A stretch of 64,000 nucleotides of DNA from Opitutia bacterium ISCC 52 (GTDB lineage: Bacteria > Verrucomicrobiota > Verrucomicrobiia > Opitutales > UBA2995), in NCBI GenBank assembly GCA_014529675.2, contig CP076040.1, positions 2,375,894 to 2,439,893 on the forward strand. The letters are read 5' to 3'. Made by a program: the position numbers and the translations under genes. Positions 9,937 through 20,807 of this stretch are shown piece by piece. The first letter of the stretch is position 1. Each line of letters starts with the position of its first letter. The notes beneath the pieces were generated by a model that was given only the letters and a program-made list of their open reading frames with translations, made no database searches and was not told the DNA's origin.

Positions 9937-11300
9937 CTATCTCCGATTACTTAGGTCGTCTTTCTCCATGTCTTCCCGCATGCGCTCACACATGAGGTCT
10001 AGATTTTCATCATCCAAAATGCGAAGATGATTATCCGTCTTTACCAGAACATAATCTACTTGATTCTCAACAAACTTATCCCACCGCATTAATTCACTCT
10101 GACCTTTGCGCGTGAAAAGAAACTGTCGGACGGTAAACACCGTCAACCTGAGAGGCACAGATTTCGGCTTATAATTATAGTGGTAGGGATCGCTAAACAG
10201 GAAAGCAAGGCCACTGTCTAACATGGCTGCGAAATCCCCGCCTTTTTGGTTATACCCATCCCAGAGTCCCAGGCGCCACAAAATATGATGTTGGCAAAAA
10301 CTCTTTATGAAAAAGCGTAAGAAGTTAAACTTGTAGGACGTAAACATTTCCCCAAACCATTCTAAGCGACCAGAAAAAGGTGGAGGTTCTTTTGACTCCT
10401 CAATCCGATTCCTTGAATCAAACATGAATACCCGGTGGACCTGACCATCTAAGCTGTGGAGTTGGGCAGCAACTTCATAGGCCAAGACTCCAGCGAACGA
10501 AAATCCGCCCAAGGTGTAAGAACCTACTGGTTGGACTTTCTTGATCTCCTGAACGCAATGATTCGCCAGCTCTTCCATAGTCTTCAAGGGTTCGACGCCG
10601 TTCTCTGGAACCGGAAGCTCAAGGCCATAACAAGGCCTGGCTACATCTAAGCGTTTACTCATTTCAGCGTGAACCATGGCTGTCCTGGAAATACCCGGAA
10701 TAAAGAATATGGGATCTCCATCCTCTTCGCTATTTAAACGCATTAAATAGTTCTTTTCCGATACAGAGTCGCACAAGTGTTTTGCGAGCAAAGCCACAGT
10801 CGGATACTTAAATACGGAAGCAACCTGCAGCTTCTCATTTAGGACCTTAAAAACACTGTAGCATAAACGCACTACCAATAAAGAGTTGCCTCCCAAGTGA
10901 AAAAATTGTCGTAAATACTCACTCTTTTTACTTTGAGCAGCTCTTCAAATATCTGTGCCAAACGTTCTTCAATAGGCGACCTAGGAGCCACATAATTTTG
11001 CTGAGTATCCTCTTCAATTAGTTCAAGTTTGGGAAGCTTTGCCCGATCCAACTTCCCATTCACTGTAAGTGGAATCTCATCTAGAAAAACGAAGGATCTT
11101 GGAACCATTGCTTGCGGTAGATTTTCGGAAAGAAATGCACTAAGTTGACTGCGAGTAAGATCACCTTCCTTAACGATGTAAGCGATCAACCATTTTCCTT
11201 CGACTGGATCATCCATGCCGAGAACGCGACAGTTCATCTCCTATGGATGATTCTCGATACTACTTTCAACTTCTTTGGGCTCTATTCTGATTCCTCGAAT
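9937..11300 (-). pseudogene. Decayed C-terminal remnant of a nonribosomal peptide synthetase (A-tail, PCP, thioesterase)
   Basis: Read on the minus strand from 11300, it starts inside an adenylation domain at the A8 motif (IRGIRIEPKEVE), preceded by an in-frame TAA at 11301-11303 where homology stops. The frame then meets a TAG at 11241-11243 and continues through the A10 motif (LTVNGKLDRAKLPK) into the carrier domain. At the A6 run 10900-10905 one base is missing: NFF then shifts frame, and adding a base restores NFFHLGGNSLLVVRL with the phosphopantetheine serine. A type I thioesterase follows with GGFSFAG (Ser nucleophile), an Asp in FMFDS and a His in TDNHL. No condensation domain or adenylation core is present. 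The thioesterase half (9937-10896) is still a long open frame. Known in these families: this is the release end of an assembly line. Inferred: it is a dead relic. Confidence 0.85.
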
Positions 11301-11331
11301 TTAAGCCCTCCATTCGTTCTTTTCGAATCCT

Positions 11332-12267
11332 ATGGATTTAAAACGACCCCTAATCAGAATCTTCTCCCTTCTAATTTTGTGCATCGCCAGCAGCCAGGCA
11401 CAGCAGCCTCACATCGAACGAACTTACCCTTTGGGACCTGATTCACATCGAAAAACCGACGTTCCAAGGGGAAAAGTCACTGAATACATCTGGAATAGCT
11501 CAGACGTTTTCCCAGGAACTATTCGTCGCTATTATATTTACGTCCCCACTCAGTACCAGCCTGGGATACCGGCTGCTCTGATGGTATTTCAGGACGGACA
11601 TACCTACATCAGGGAAGACGGAGACTTTCGTGTACCTACCGTCTTCGACAATTTAATTCACCAAGGAGACATGCCGGTAACCATTGGTGTGTTTGTAGAC
11701 CCTGGTCATTTGACTCCAGAATTGCCTCCTCAACCAGGCTGGAGACCGAGGCCCGACAACCGAAGCTTTGAGTATGATTCCCTCAGTGATAACTACGCTC
11801 GGTTTCTGTTGGAAGAAATCCTGCCAGAAGTAAGGAAGAAATATAATATTACCTACGATCCAGAAGGTCGGGCCATATGCGGCATCAGTAGTGGAGGTAT
11901 TTGTGCCTGGACCGTAGCCTGGGAAAGACCGAATCAGTTCAGAAAGGTGCTCAGTCATATTGGCAGCTTCACCAACATTCGTGGAGGTCACAACTACCCT
12001 GCCCTCATTCGCAAAGGCTCGGATAAAAAACCCATTCGGATATTCATGCAGGACGGCAGCAATGACCTGGATAATTCACATGGCAATTGGCCACTTGGAA
12101 ACCAGCAACTTTACGCTGCGCTCAAGTTCCGGGACTACGATGTGAAATTCGTCTACGGAGAAGGAGCTCACAACGGCAACCACGGCGGCGCTATCTTGCC
12201 AGAATCATTGCGATGGCTCTGGCGCGATTACAAACCCAACCCACAGCCTCAGGCAGAATCGCCTTAG
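11332..12267 (+). CDS. Secreted alpha/beta-hydrolase, enterochelin-esterase-like
   Basis: A 311-residue protein with a signal peptide (residues ~1-23, ending SQA). The esterase D/Fes-like fold shows the nucleophile elbow GISSGG (S186), an acidic segment QDGSNDLDN, and a late His region GAHNGNHGG before SLRWLWRDY. Members hydrolyse ester bonds of siderophores, feruloylated xylans or other carbohydrate esters; which applies here is unknown. A closely similar but broken paralog lies on the opposite strand at 15.6-16.4 kb. The gene starts only 31 bases from the end of the NRPS relic on the other strand. Confidence 0.85.
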   Translation: MDLKRPLIRIFSLLILCIASSQAQQPHIERTYPLGPDSHRKTDVPRGKVTEYIWNSSDVFPGTIRRYYIYVPTQYQPGIPAALMVFQDGHTYIREDGDFRVPTVFDNLIHQGDMPVTIGVFVDPGHLTPELPPQPGWRPRPDNRSFEYDSLSDNYARFLLEEILPEVRKKYNITYDPEGRAICGISSGGICAWTVAWERPNQFRKVLSHIGSFTNIRGGHNYPALIRKGSDKKPIRIFMQDGSNDLDNSHGNWPLGNQQLYAALKFRDYDVKFVYGEGAHNGNHGGAILPESLRWLWRDYKPNPQPQAESP

Positions 12268-12371
12268 CCTCAGATTTGGCACTCACTCAAGTATTGACGG
12301 AGCTAAGGAAGCCTTTAGGTCTTAACGACTTCGCATTCCTTAAGAATAGGAAATCGACCGATTATTGATAA

Positions 12372-14612
<2,241 letters not shown>

Positions 14613-14627
14613 ATAGCTTCTTGAGGA

Positions 14628-14867
14628 CTAACCCTTGTAACTGGCTTTCTTAACACGCTCCTTCGCATCCTCACCGGTGATGAATGTGGATTCACCTGTG
14701 AGCATAGAAGTGGACTTAAAAACAGGATCACTTTTACGCGGACCGCTGCTTCTTGTTTTAGGCTGAGCCTGCACATGCTTGTAGCGTGCTTCGCGAGCCT
14801 CACGCTTTGCTTTCCGTTCTTGAACCTTTTTGATAAACTCGGGATCTAAAGCCATAATTAAGAGCAT
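14628..14867 (-). CDS. Small basic hypothetical protein
   Basis: A 79-residue, highly charged reading frame (or 75 residues from the ATG at 14855). The N-terminal half is an amphipathic Lys/Arg/Glu-rich helix (DPEFIKKVQERKAKREAREARY), probably a coiled-coil or nucleic-acid-binding helix. It is followed by a Ser/Thr-rich tail ending in KERVKKASYKG. There is no signal or membrane segment, and I do not recognise the family. It ends 15 bases from the icd stop, convergent with it. No good ribosome site is visible before either start, so the start is uncertain. Confidence 0.5.
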   Translation of the reverse strand: MLLIMALDPEFIKKVQERKAKREAREARYKHVQAQPKTRSSGPRKSDPVFKSTSMLTGESTFITGEDAKERVKKASYKG

Positions 14868-14904
14868 GTGAAATTAATTTCAGGAAGCAATCCTTAGAAA
14901 CGAT

Positions 14905-15549
14905 TTATTGTACTTCGTACTGAACAATGGAGTTGTAATCCCACAAAACAATACGCGCTGGATTCGCTTCGTAAAGTTCCGCAGATAAAGCATGCGGAAA
15001 GAAATTTTTATTCACCGCAAGTATGTCGGTGGCATGCTCACTGAGAAAGGAAGATATCGCAGTGGAGCAATAGAGCGGCTTGGCTTCCGTTTTATAGGGA
15101 GCACGCCTTTCTCCCATCTGAGGCCTAAGCAAATTGATGAGCCGTTTCGATTGCTCGGGTTGAATATCGAATTCGAATATCTCCACCTTGGAAGTTGGGA
15201 GATGATCACGAAAGGCCAGGTAATCAGGAATCGAAGGAATAGGATCTATCACCAGGTCATTTCGACGCATAGCAACAACCGGATACTCTGGCTTCCCATA
15301 GCCGCCGGCAGGATCCCAAAAAACAGTGCCATGCTGCGGTGAATTAACTCTCAACACTGTGTGCGCACACATGGTTTTATCATACATGATAAACACATAG
15401 AGTTTATCCAAAGGAGCATCCTGCAATGAGGATAGTGGAATAGCTTTTCCTTGCCAGTCACTTGGCAAGTTTGGCGCAGGCTTATGCATGCAGCCAGAGA
15501 GTAACAAAACCAAGCTGAAGCTCAGAAAGAAGAAAAGAGAGTATCTCAT
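14905..15549 (-). CDS. Lipoprotein, possibly a permuted papain-like cysteine hydrolase
   Basis: A 214-residue protein with a type II signal: a hydrophobic stretch and the lipobox LLSGC (lipidated Cys near residue 20). Two spaced conserved-looking sites suggest a catalytic pair: CAHTVLRV in the first half and YCSTAISSFL in the second. A His early and a Cys late is the arrangement of YiiX/YaeF-type permuted NlpC/P60-like enzymes. This assignment is a hypothesis from motif order only. It lies 9 bases downstream of the restored stop of the broken esterase, on the same strand, so co-transcription is likely. Confidence 0.55.
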   Translation of the reverse strand: MRYSLFFFLSFSLVLLLSGCMHKPAPNLPSDWQGKAIPLSSLQDAPLDKLYVFIMYDKTMCAHTVLRVNSPQHGTVFWDPAGGYGKPEYPVVAMRRNDLVIDPIPSIPDYLAFRDHLPTSKVEIFEFDIQPEQSKRLINLLRPQMGERRAPYKTEAKPLYCSTAISSFLSEHATDILAVNKNFFPHALSAELYEANPARIVLWDYNSIVQYEVQ

Positions 15550-15558
15550 GTTTATTTG

Positions 15559-16437
15559 TTAAGGACTGCCTTCAGCATGATCGCGCCACAACCAACGGAG
15601 CGAGTGCGGCAAGTAAGGGCCAAACTCCATAGGATTATGCCCCTCAACCCCCAGACAGCTTTGACGTCATAGTTCTTATTTTTGAGCGCCGACACCATCT
15701 GCTGATTCGCTAAAAACCAATCCCCATACTGGTTATTCAAATCATTCGCACCATCTTGAATAAAAACCCGGATCGGCTTATCAGGAGTAGATCGTATCAG
15801 AGCAGGATACTGATGCCCCCAGAATATTAAAAAAGGTGCCATGCCCACTCAGAACTTTTAGAAAATAATCGGGACGCATCCAAGCCGCCGTAAATGCACA
15901 AATAGCTCCAGAGCTGGTGCCACAAATGGCGCGGTATTCCGGATTTTCAGTCAGATTATAATCCTTAGCTACTTCCGGAATAATTTCTTCAATTAAGAAA
16001 CGGGAATAAGCATCTGTAACCGCATCGTATTCTCTGCTTCGATTTGCACGATCCGGCTTCTCACCTGCTCCAGTCACCTTAGACCCAGGATCTATCAAGA
16101 TCGCGATGGTAACCGGTATATTTCCCTTATGGATTAGATTATCGAAAACTACAGGAATACGAAACCAGTTCTTTTCGTCTGCGTACTTCGTACCGTCTTG
16201 AAACATCATCAAGGCAGCAGGCTTAGTTGCATCGTATTGTTCCGGCACATACACAAGGTATTCACGAAATGTTCCGCGAAAAACCTTACTTTCATCCCAT
16301 GTATATTTTGTAACAGTCCCCTGAGGAACTCCAGGCTGACGCTGGGAATCCGGGCACAACAAATCTTCAGGACTTGGCGCAGCAAATAGTTTGGAAATGA
16401 ATAAAGAAAGAAAAACGAGACCTGAGAGAGCGCGCAT
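15559..16437 (-). pseudogene. Frameshifted secreted esterase, paralog of the 11.3-kb esterase
   Basis: The N-terminal ~70% reads from ATG 16437 (signal peptide RALSGLVFLSLFISKLFA) through the nucleophile elbow GTSSG and closely resembles the product of 11332-12267. The frame breaks at the C5 run 15816-15820 (plus strand): homology continues as GHQYPALIRS...IRVFIQDGANDL in another frame. It breaks again at the C5 run 15648-15652; restoring one base gives VWGVEGHNPMEFGPYLPHS and then LRWLWRDH, ending at TAA 15559-15561. Both breaks are in homopolymers, so either true decay or consensus error is possible. A GTG at 16458 is also in frame, but the ATG at 16437 directly precedes the signal peptide. 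Confidence 0.85.
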
Positions 16438-16458
16438 AAGTTGACTAAAAGAATCCAC

Positions 16459-17388
16459 TTAGTTTCCTAATGACACTTCATAAACTTTCCCAGCCAACAT
16501 ATCTGGGAGCAATAGCCGATTATTTTCTTCTTCCAAATAAAAGTCGGCAGCAGATTGAAACCCATCCTGCAACACCTCTACAGAACTTCCGTCCTCTGAA
16601 ATTTTCCATACTTTAGCCTGGGACCAGCTGGAAGCATAGTAATTTCCATGACTATCTTGCTCAACGGCATCTGCTCCCCGCAAATCACTAGTTAGGATAT
16701 TCAAATTATCACCGTCTTTCACAAGAAAATGTCCCTGAAAAAATGCACCGACCAACAGCTGTCCGTCCTTACCAACACCTACTCCATTAGGGTTAGTCAT
16801 TTTTGAATTCGGTTTGATAACTTCGGTGACATCACCCTCCAAAGTTATGTGATACACTCGCCCTATCATTGGCATCGCCTTCCCCTCTGCACTATCTAAT
16901 GGCCAAAGCCCATCTGGACCACGCATCTTAGTATTTGCCCCCATATCTGTTACATAGACGCCTTTTCCATCCCCGTCTACGGCAACATCATTGAGATAGC
17001 TGGGTGGATGCGGAAAATCTTCAGGGCCTGCCAAGACAGATACCTGACCTTCTGCATCTACCTTCACCACTCGTTGCAAATCGGAAGCAACAAGAAAACC
17101 ATCTACATAGGCTATTCCCTTAGGCTCACTAAGACCTTTTGCAAAGACCGATACGCCCTCACCTTGAATTACCTTAATGACACCGTCGCCATCCTCTCGG
17201 CCATTCATAACTGTAACAAAGTAGTTGTCGCCAAAGCCTTTGGTGATGCTCTCAGGCCGCTCACCTACGTCTACTGGGAATTTCACACTGGGTCCTTCAG
17301 ACTCAGAGGAGCAGCCAATATAGAAGGCTAAGACTGTAGCTGATAATAGAAGGGTTAAACTGCGAACAAACATTGAAGGTATAGTCAT
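16459..17388 (-). CDS. SMP-30/NHL-like beta-propeller lipoprotein
   Basis: A 309-residue protein with an N-terminal hydrophobic segment ending in the lipobox-like FYIGCSS, so probably a lipoprotein. The body is a six-bladed propeller of SMP-30/gluconolactonase/NHL type. Repeated blade motifs include PKGIAYVDGFLVASDLQRVVKVD, NDVAVDGDGKGVYVTDMG and NPNGVGVGKDGQLLVGA. Such proteins are lactonases or binding proteins; the catalytic metal ligands were not verified. The stop lies 21 bases before the esterase start on the same strand, suggesting an operon of propeller, esterase and papain-like lipoprotein. Confidence 0.75.
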   Translation of the reverse strand: MTIPSMFVRSLTLLLSATVLAFYIGCSSESEGPSVKFPVDVGERPESITKGFGDNYFVTVMNGREDGDGVIKVIQGEGVSVFAKGLSEPKGIAYVDGFLVASDLQRVVKVDAEGQVSVLAGPEDFPHPPSYLNDVAVDGDGKGVYVTDMGANTKMRGPDGLWPLDSAEGKAMPMIGRVYHITLEGDVTEVIKPNSKMTNPNGVGVGKDGQLLVGAFFQGHFLVKDGDNLNILTSDLRGADAVEQDSHGNYYASSWSQAKVWKISEDGSSVEVLQDGFQSAADFYLEEENNRLLLPDMLAGKVYEVSLGN

Positions 17389-17505
17389 AATATCAGAGGT
17401 GTTTAATCACTCTCAATTAAGGAGTGAAGAGCTCGCCTGTCGAGGAAAAATCTTAAGAAGAGAAAAATCGCACAAGATAACCAGTCAGTAAACGGGAGGA
17501 CTGAT

Positions 17506-18435
17506 TCAACTTCCTTCTTTCAACTTTTTAAGTACCGCTTGATCAATCTCCTTCTCATCTAGCATGACAGGTATATGAGCCTCTTTCTGCAAAGGCATTA
17601 TAACGCCCAAATGATGAGAGGTAAGTCGACCATAGCGAATTCGTTTCTCCTGATCATAATAACGTAGCAGAAAAAATAAAGATGTCTTAACTGCGTAAAC
17701 GAACCCTTTTATACGGGAATCAGGTTGGGTATGCCCATAAGGCGTATAACGTTTCGCCAACGTCCTCTCGTACCGTCCCCACTGAAAACGTTGCTTGCAT
17801 ATTTCTTTCAGGTTGGGCCGCAGCCTGACAAAAATGGACGTGTCTGGTTGGTAATGAAGAGTGTGTCCTAATAATTGCAGACGATAACAAAAGTCTGCAT
17901 CTTCGCAGACTCGAAAAGCGGTATCAAATCCACCTGCTTTTTCAAACAAGTGCTTCCGGATGGCCATCACTCCCGTTCCGGTGAATGGTAGGTAGCCGGC
18001 AAAAAGAAGATCCATCACTCCAAACTCTAGTGCCTTTACGATATGGGAAGAGTTAAGTTTTTTGTCGTCGATACCACAGCCAACCCAACCGTGCCTTTCA
18101 ACTCCCTCTGCCATTTTCGAAATATGATGGTCGGGTATTTCATCGTCTGCATCGCAAAAGACGATGATCTCAGAAGAGCAGCCCTTCACCCCCATATTCC
18201 TTGCATAACCTGCACCAGGCATTTCTTCAGCTTTCAAGATTTTGTATGGTGGCAGCTCACCTGCAAAATCATGAATCATCTGACATGAATTATCGCTACT
18301 ACGATTATCCACAAAGATAACTTCCCACGACAACTGAATGTCCTGCTTAGAGTAGCAGAGCAAAAGTTGTTTTAAAGTGTCTTCTGCGTTATAAAACGGC
18401 GTAACAACACTTACAGCAGGTTTCTCCTCCGGCAT
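17506..18435 (-). CDS. Glycosyltransferase family 2
   Basis: A 309-residue GT-A glycosyltransferase. It starts with the family 2 strand/loop VSVVTPFYNAEDTLKQLL, has VDNRSSDNS, and carries the metal/UDP-binding DxD as CDADDE. The acceptor-side motif CEDADFCYRLQLLG (ED acid pair) is at about residues 175-190. No transmembrane segments are evident, so the enzyme is probably cytoplasmic and builds a surface glycan. It lies downstream of the ABC importer genes on the same strand, with only 72 bases to the extended end of the fused permease gene. Confidence 0.88.
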   Translation of the reverse strand: MPEEKPAVSVVTPFYNAEDTLKQLLLCYSKQDIQLSWEVIFVDNRSSDNSCQMIHDFAGELPPYKILKAEEMPGAGYARNMGVKGCSSEIIVFCDADDEIPDHHISKMAEGVERHGWVGCGIDDKKLNSSHIVKALEFGVMDLLFAGYLPFTGTGVMAIRKHLFEKAGGFDTAFRVCEDADFCYRLQLLGHTLHYQPDTSIFVRLRPNLKEICKQRFQWGRYERTLAKRYTPYGHTQPDSRIKGFVYAVKTSLFFLLRYYDQEKRIRYGRLTSHHLGVIMPLQKEAHIPVMLDEKEIDQAVLKKLKEGS

Positions 18436-18507
18436 TATTAGATTTGTAGGTTAATAGAGAGATATAAGAACTAGTCAGCGCAGACTATGCTAAATGGCCG
18501 TGATAGC

Positions 18508-20802
18508 TCACCATTGCTCATTAATTCGACTCTCATCATTTACAGAATGTTCATAAAAATAGTGCTCACAAGGGATAAAAATGTCTTTCGGAAGCACCTC
18601 ACCAGCCAGGTATTTCATAAAAGCATCTACAGTGCCAGTTGCCATGCGCGCAGGAAATTGCTGAGGGGTGTCCAGTAGTTTCTTTTCAAATACGGCCTAC
18701 TTACCTGCAGGAGATCCATCAAAACCAACCACCGTAATCTGCTCCAACTTATTCGCTTTTTCAATGGCCGCATACGCACCTAAGGCAGACGGATCATTTA
18801 TAGCAAACAAACCCACGATATCGGGATGCGCTTGCAACACATCAGTAGCGACAGAATAACCGTCACTACGATTCCCCTTTGCATTTAGTTCAGTCACAAT
18901 GCGCAAACGACTGTTGTTCTCTTTCAGGTAGTCACGAAAGCCTTGTACCCGATAGATGCACGATGAAGCTTCGGGAAAACTAAGAATGGCGATATCGCCG
19001 CGATCACCTGTCGCCTTCATCATGCTTTCACCTGCGAGTAAGCCTCCCTGATAATTATCGCTTCCGATGTGAGATATCAGTTTCGAGTTAGCCTCTGGCT
19101 CGGTCACCTGAACATCAAAGGTAAAAACCGGAATCCCAACATCCCAGGCACTCTTCACCCCTTCCGATACCGCCATTGAGTCGGTGGGATTAATAAAGAT
19201 GGCGTCAAATCCCTGTGCAGCAAAATCGGCTAATTGATTGTTCTGCTTTGCAGGATCCAATTCACCACTCAATGCAACAAAGTCATACCCCTGCTCAGCA
19301 GCCGCCGCTTCCATCTTGTCAGCGATGAGTTTAAAAAACGGATTCGTCAGATCCATACAGGTCATACCGATTTTGCCTTTACCACCAGAGCCACGGTTCT
19401 GAGCCGAGACAAATAAGGCGCCCATAAAGACTGTAACTACAATCGTCGCCCATCCCCAAACTGGAACCCGCTGCATTAAAGACTTCTGCCCGACCTTCGG
19501 TTCCGAAGCTCGCAACTTATCAATAAGGACAGCAGCCAGAATGACTCCACCCAGCACAACCTGTTGCGTATAGCTTTCGACGCCCAACAGGTTCATTCCA
19601 TTCTGAAGAACTGAAATAATAAATGCACCAATGAGCGTTCCAAATATCCTGCCCTTGCCACCTGAGAGGCTGGTCCCTCCGACCACGACTGCAGCAATCA
19701 CATACAGCTCATACATGACACCTAGGTTGGGAGTGCCTGTGTTAAGTTGGGAAGCTTGAATACAACCACCAAGACCAGCAACCATTCCACTGGCAACATA
19801 CACAAGAATAAGTATCAATCGGATGGGTACTCCCGATAGTCTGGCAGATTCTTCATTACCTCCCACAGCATATATATACCGACCATACCGGGTTTTACTC
19901 ATAAAGATATGAGCGCTAATATAGAGTACCAGTAAAAGAATTACCGTATTCGGAATCCCCAGCATCGTCCCCCTGCCCAGCCAGGTTAAACCTTCGGGCA
20001 CTTGATAGACAGAAAAGCCACCGGTTATCATAAACGCCAACCCTCTTGCCATCATCATCACTCCCAAGGTCGTGATAAAAGGCGCGACCTTAAAACGATG
20101 TACAAGATAGCCGCCAAATCCTCCTACCAACCCACAGCAAAGAATACCAATTAAGAAACCAAATGGAATGGTCCACGCCGCCGCCTCAAGCCCGCCCAAG
20201 CCTTGCATAATCACAGTAGCCACCACGGCGGAGAGAGCGATTAAACTGCCAACCGACAAGTCGATACCACCCGTTATAATCACCATGGTCATCCCAATGG
20301 CTATCACGGCTATGACCACGATTCGATCCACAATCGCCAATAGGTTGGAGCGTTTTAGAAAATCAGGCCACCAATAGGATTCAGGGGTTATGACGCGCGC
20401 ATCAGCAAATTCCGGATAGTAATCTCCAAGAGAACTCACAATGGTCCACTTAAGTAAATCCCCAGTAGTGGCCACTGCCTCGATCCGACGACCTGAAGAT
20501 TTCTGCGTTTCCACCCACTCCCTAAAATCTTTTGGCAATCCCACAATACTTTCCACTTGAGTATAGCCCGCCTCTATTAGTTGCGAGGATAGACGTGCGG
20601 CAAAATCTGAAGATCCTTGGTTCTGAGCTCCCACCACCACGATGCCCGCATCTTTTTCCAGGTCAGTTAGAATGGTGTCAAAGGCTTCCGTGACTGCAGC
20701 CGCACCCGCAGGTGTTTGCTTCTTCAGAGTTAAGACACTGAAAAAAGCACAAAGCCCTATGAGCACCCAAAAAATCCCGTAATTGTCCAACAGTTTTTTC
20801 AT
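18508..20802 (-). pseudogene. Sugar ABC permease fused to periplasmic binding protein, interrupted by in-frame TAG
   Basis: Domain order: TM1 (~residues 8-26), an inserted ~110-residue periplasmic segment containing a Rossmann-like start (GIVVVGAQNQGSS), the BPD_transp_2 permease core (~150-450, motif GGIDLSVGSL), one more TM, and a ribose/galactose-type binding protein (~475 on). The open part is 701 residues and ends at TAG 18697-18699 just after VVGFDGSPAGK. The same frame runs on for 63 codons (AVFEKKLLDTPQQFPARM..., to TGA 18508-18510) and encodes the expected last strands and helices of the binding protein. The TAG therefore replaces one codon, most simply CAG. The gene follows the ATPase gene by 5 bases. 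The truncated protein would lose its last ~64 residues; function is uncertain. Confidence 0.82.
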
Positions 20803-20807
20803 ACGCT

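Noticed and set aside
10895-10910. Programmed frameshift in the NRPS carrier domain
   Set aside because: The A6 run could in principle be slippery, but the same gene also has a TAG and has lost most of its length, so decay is simpler.
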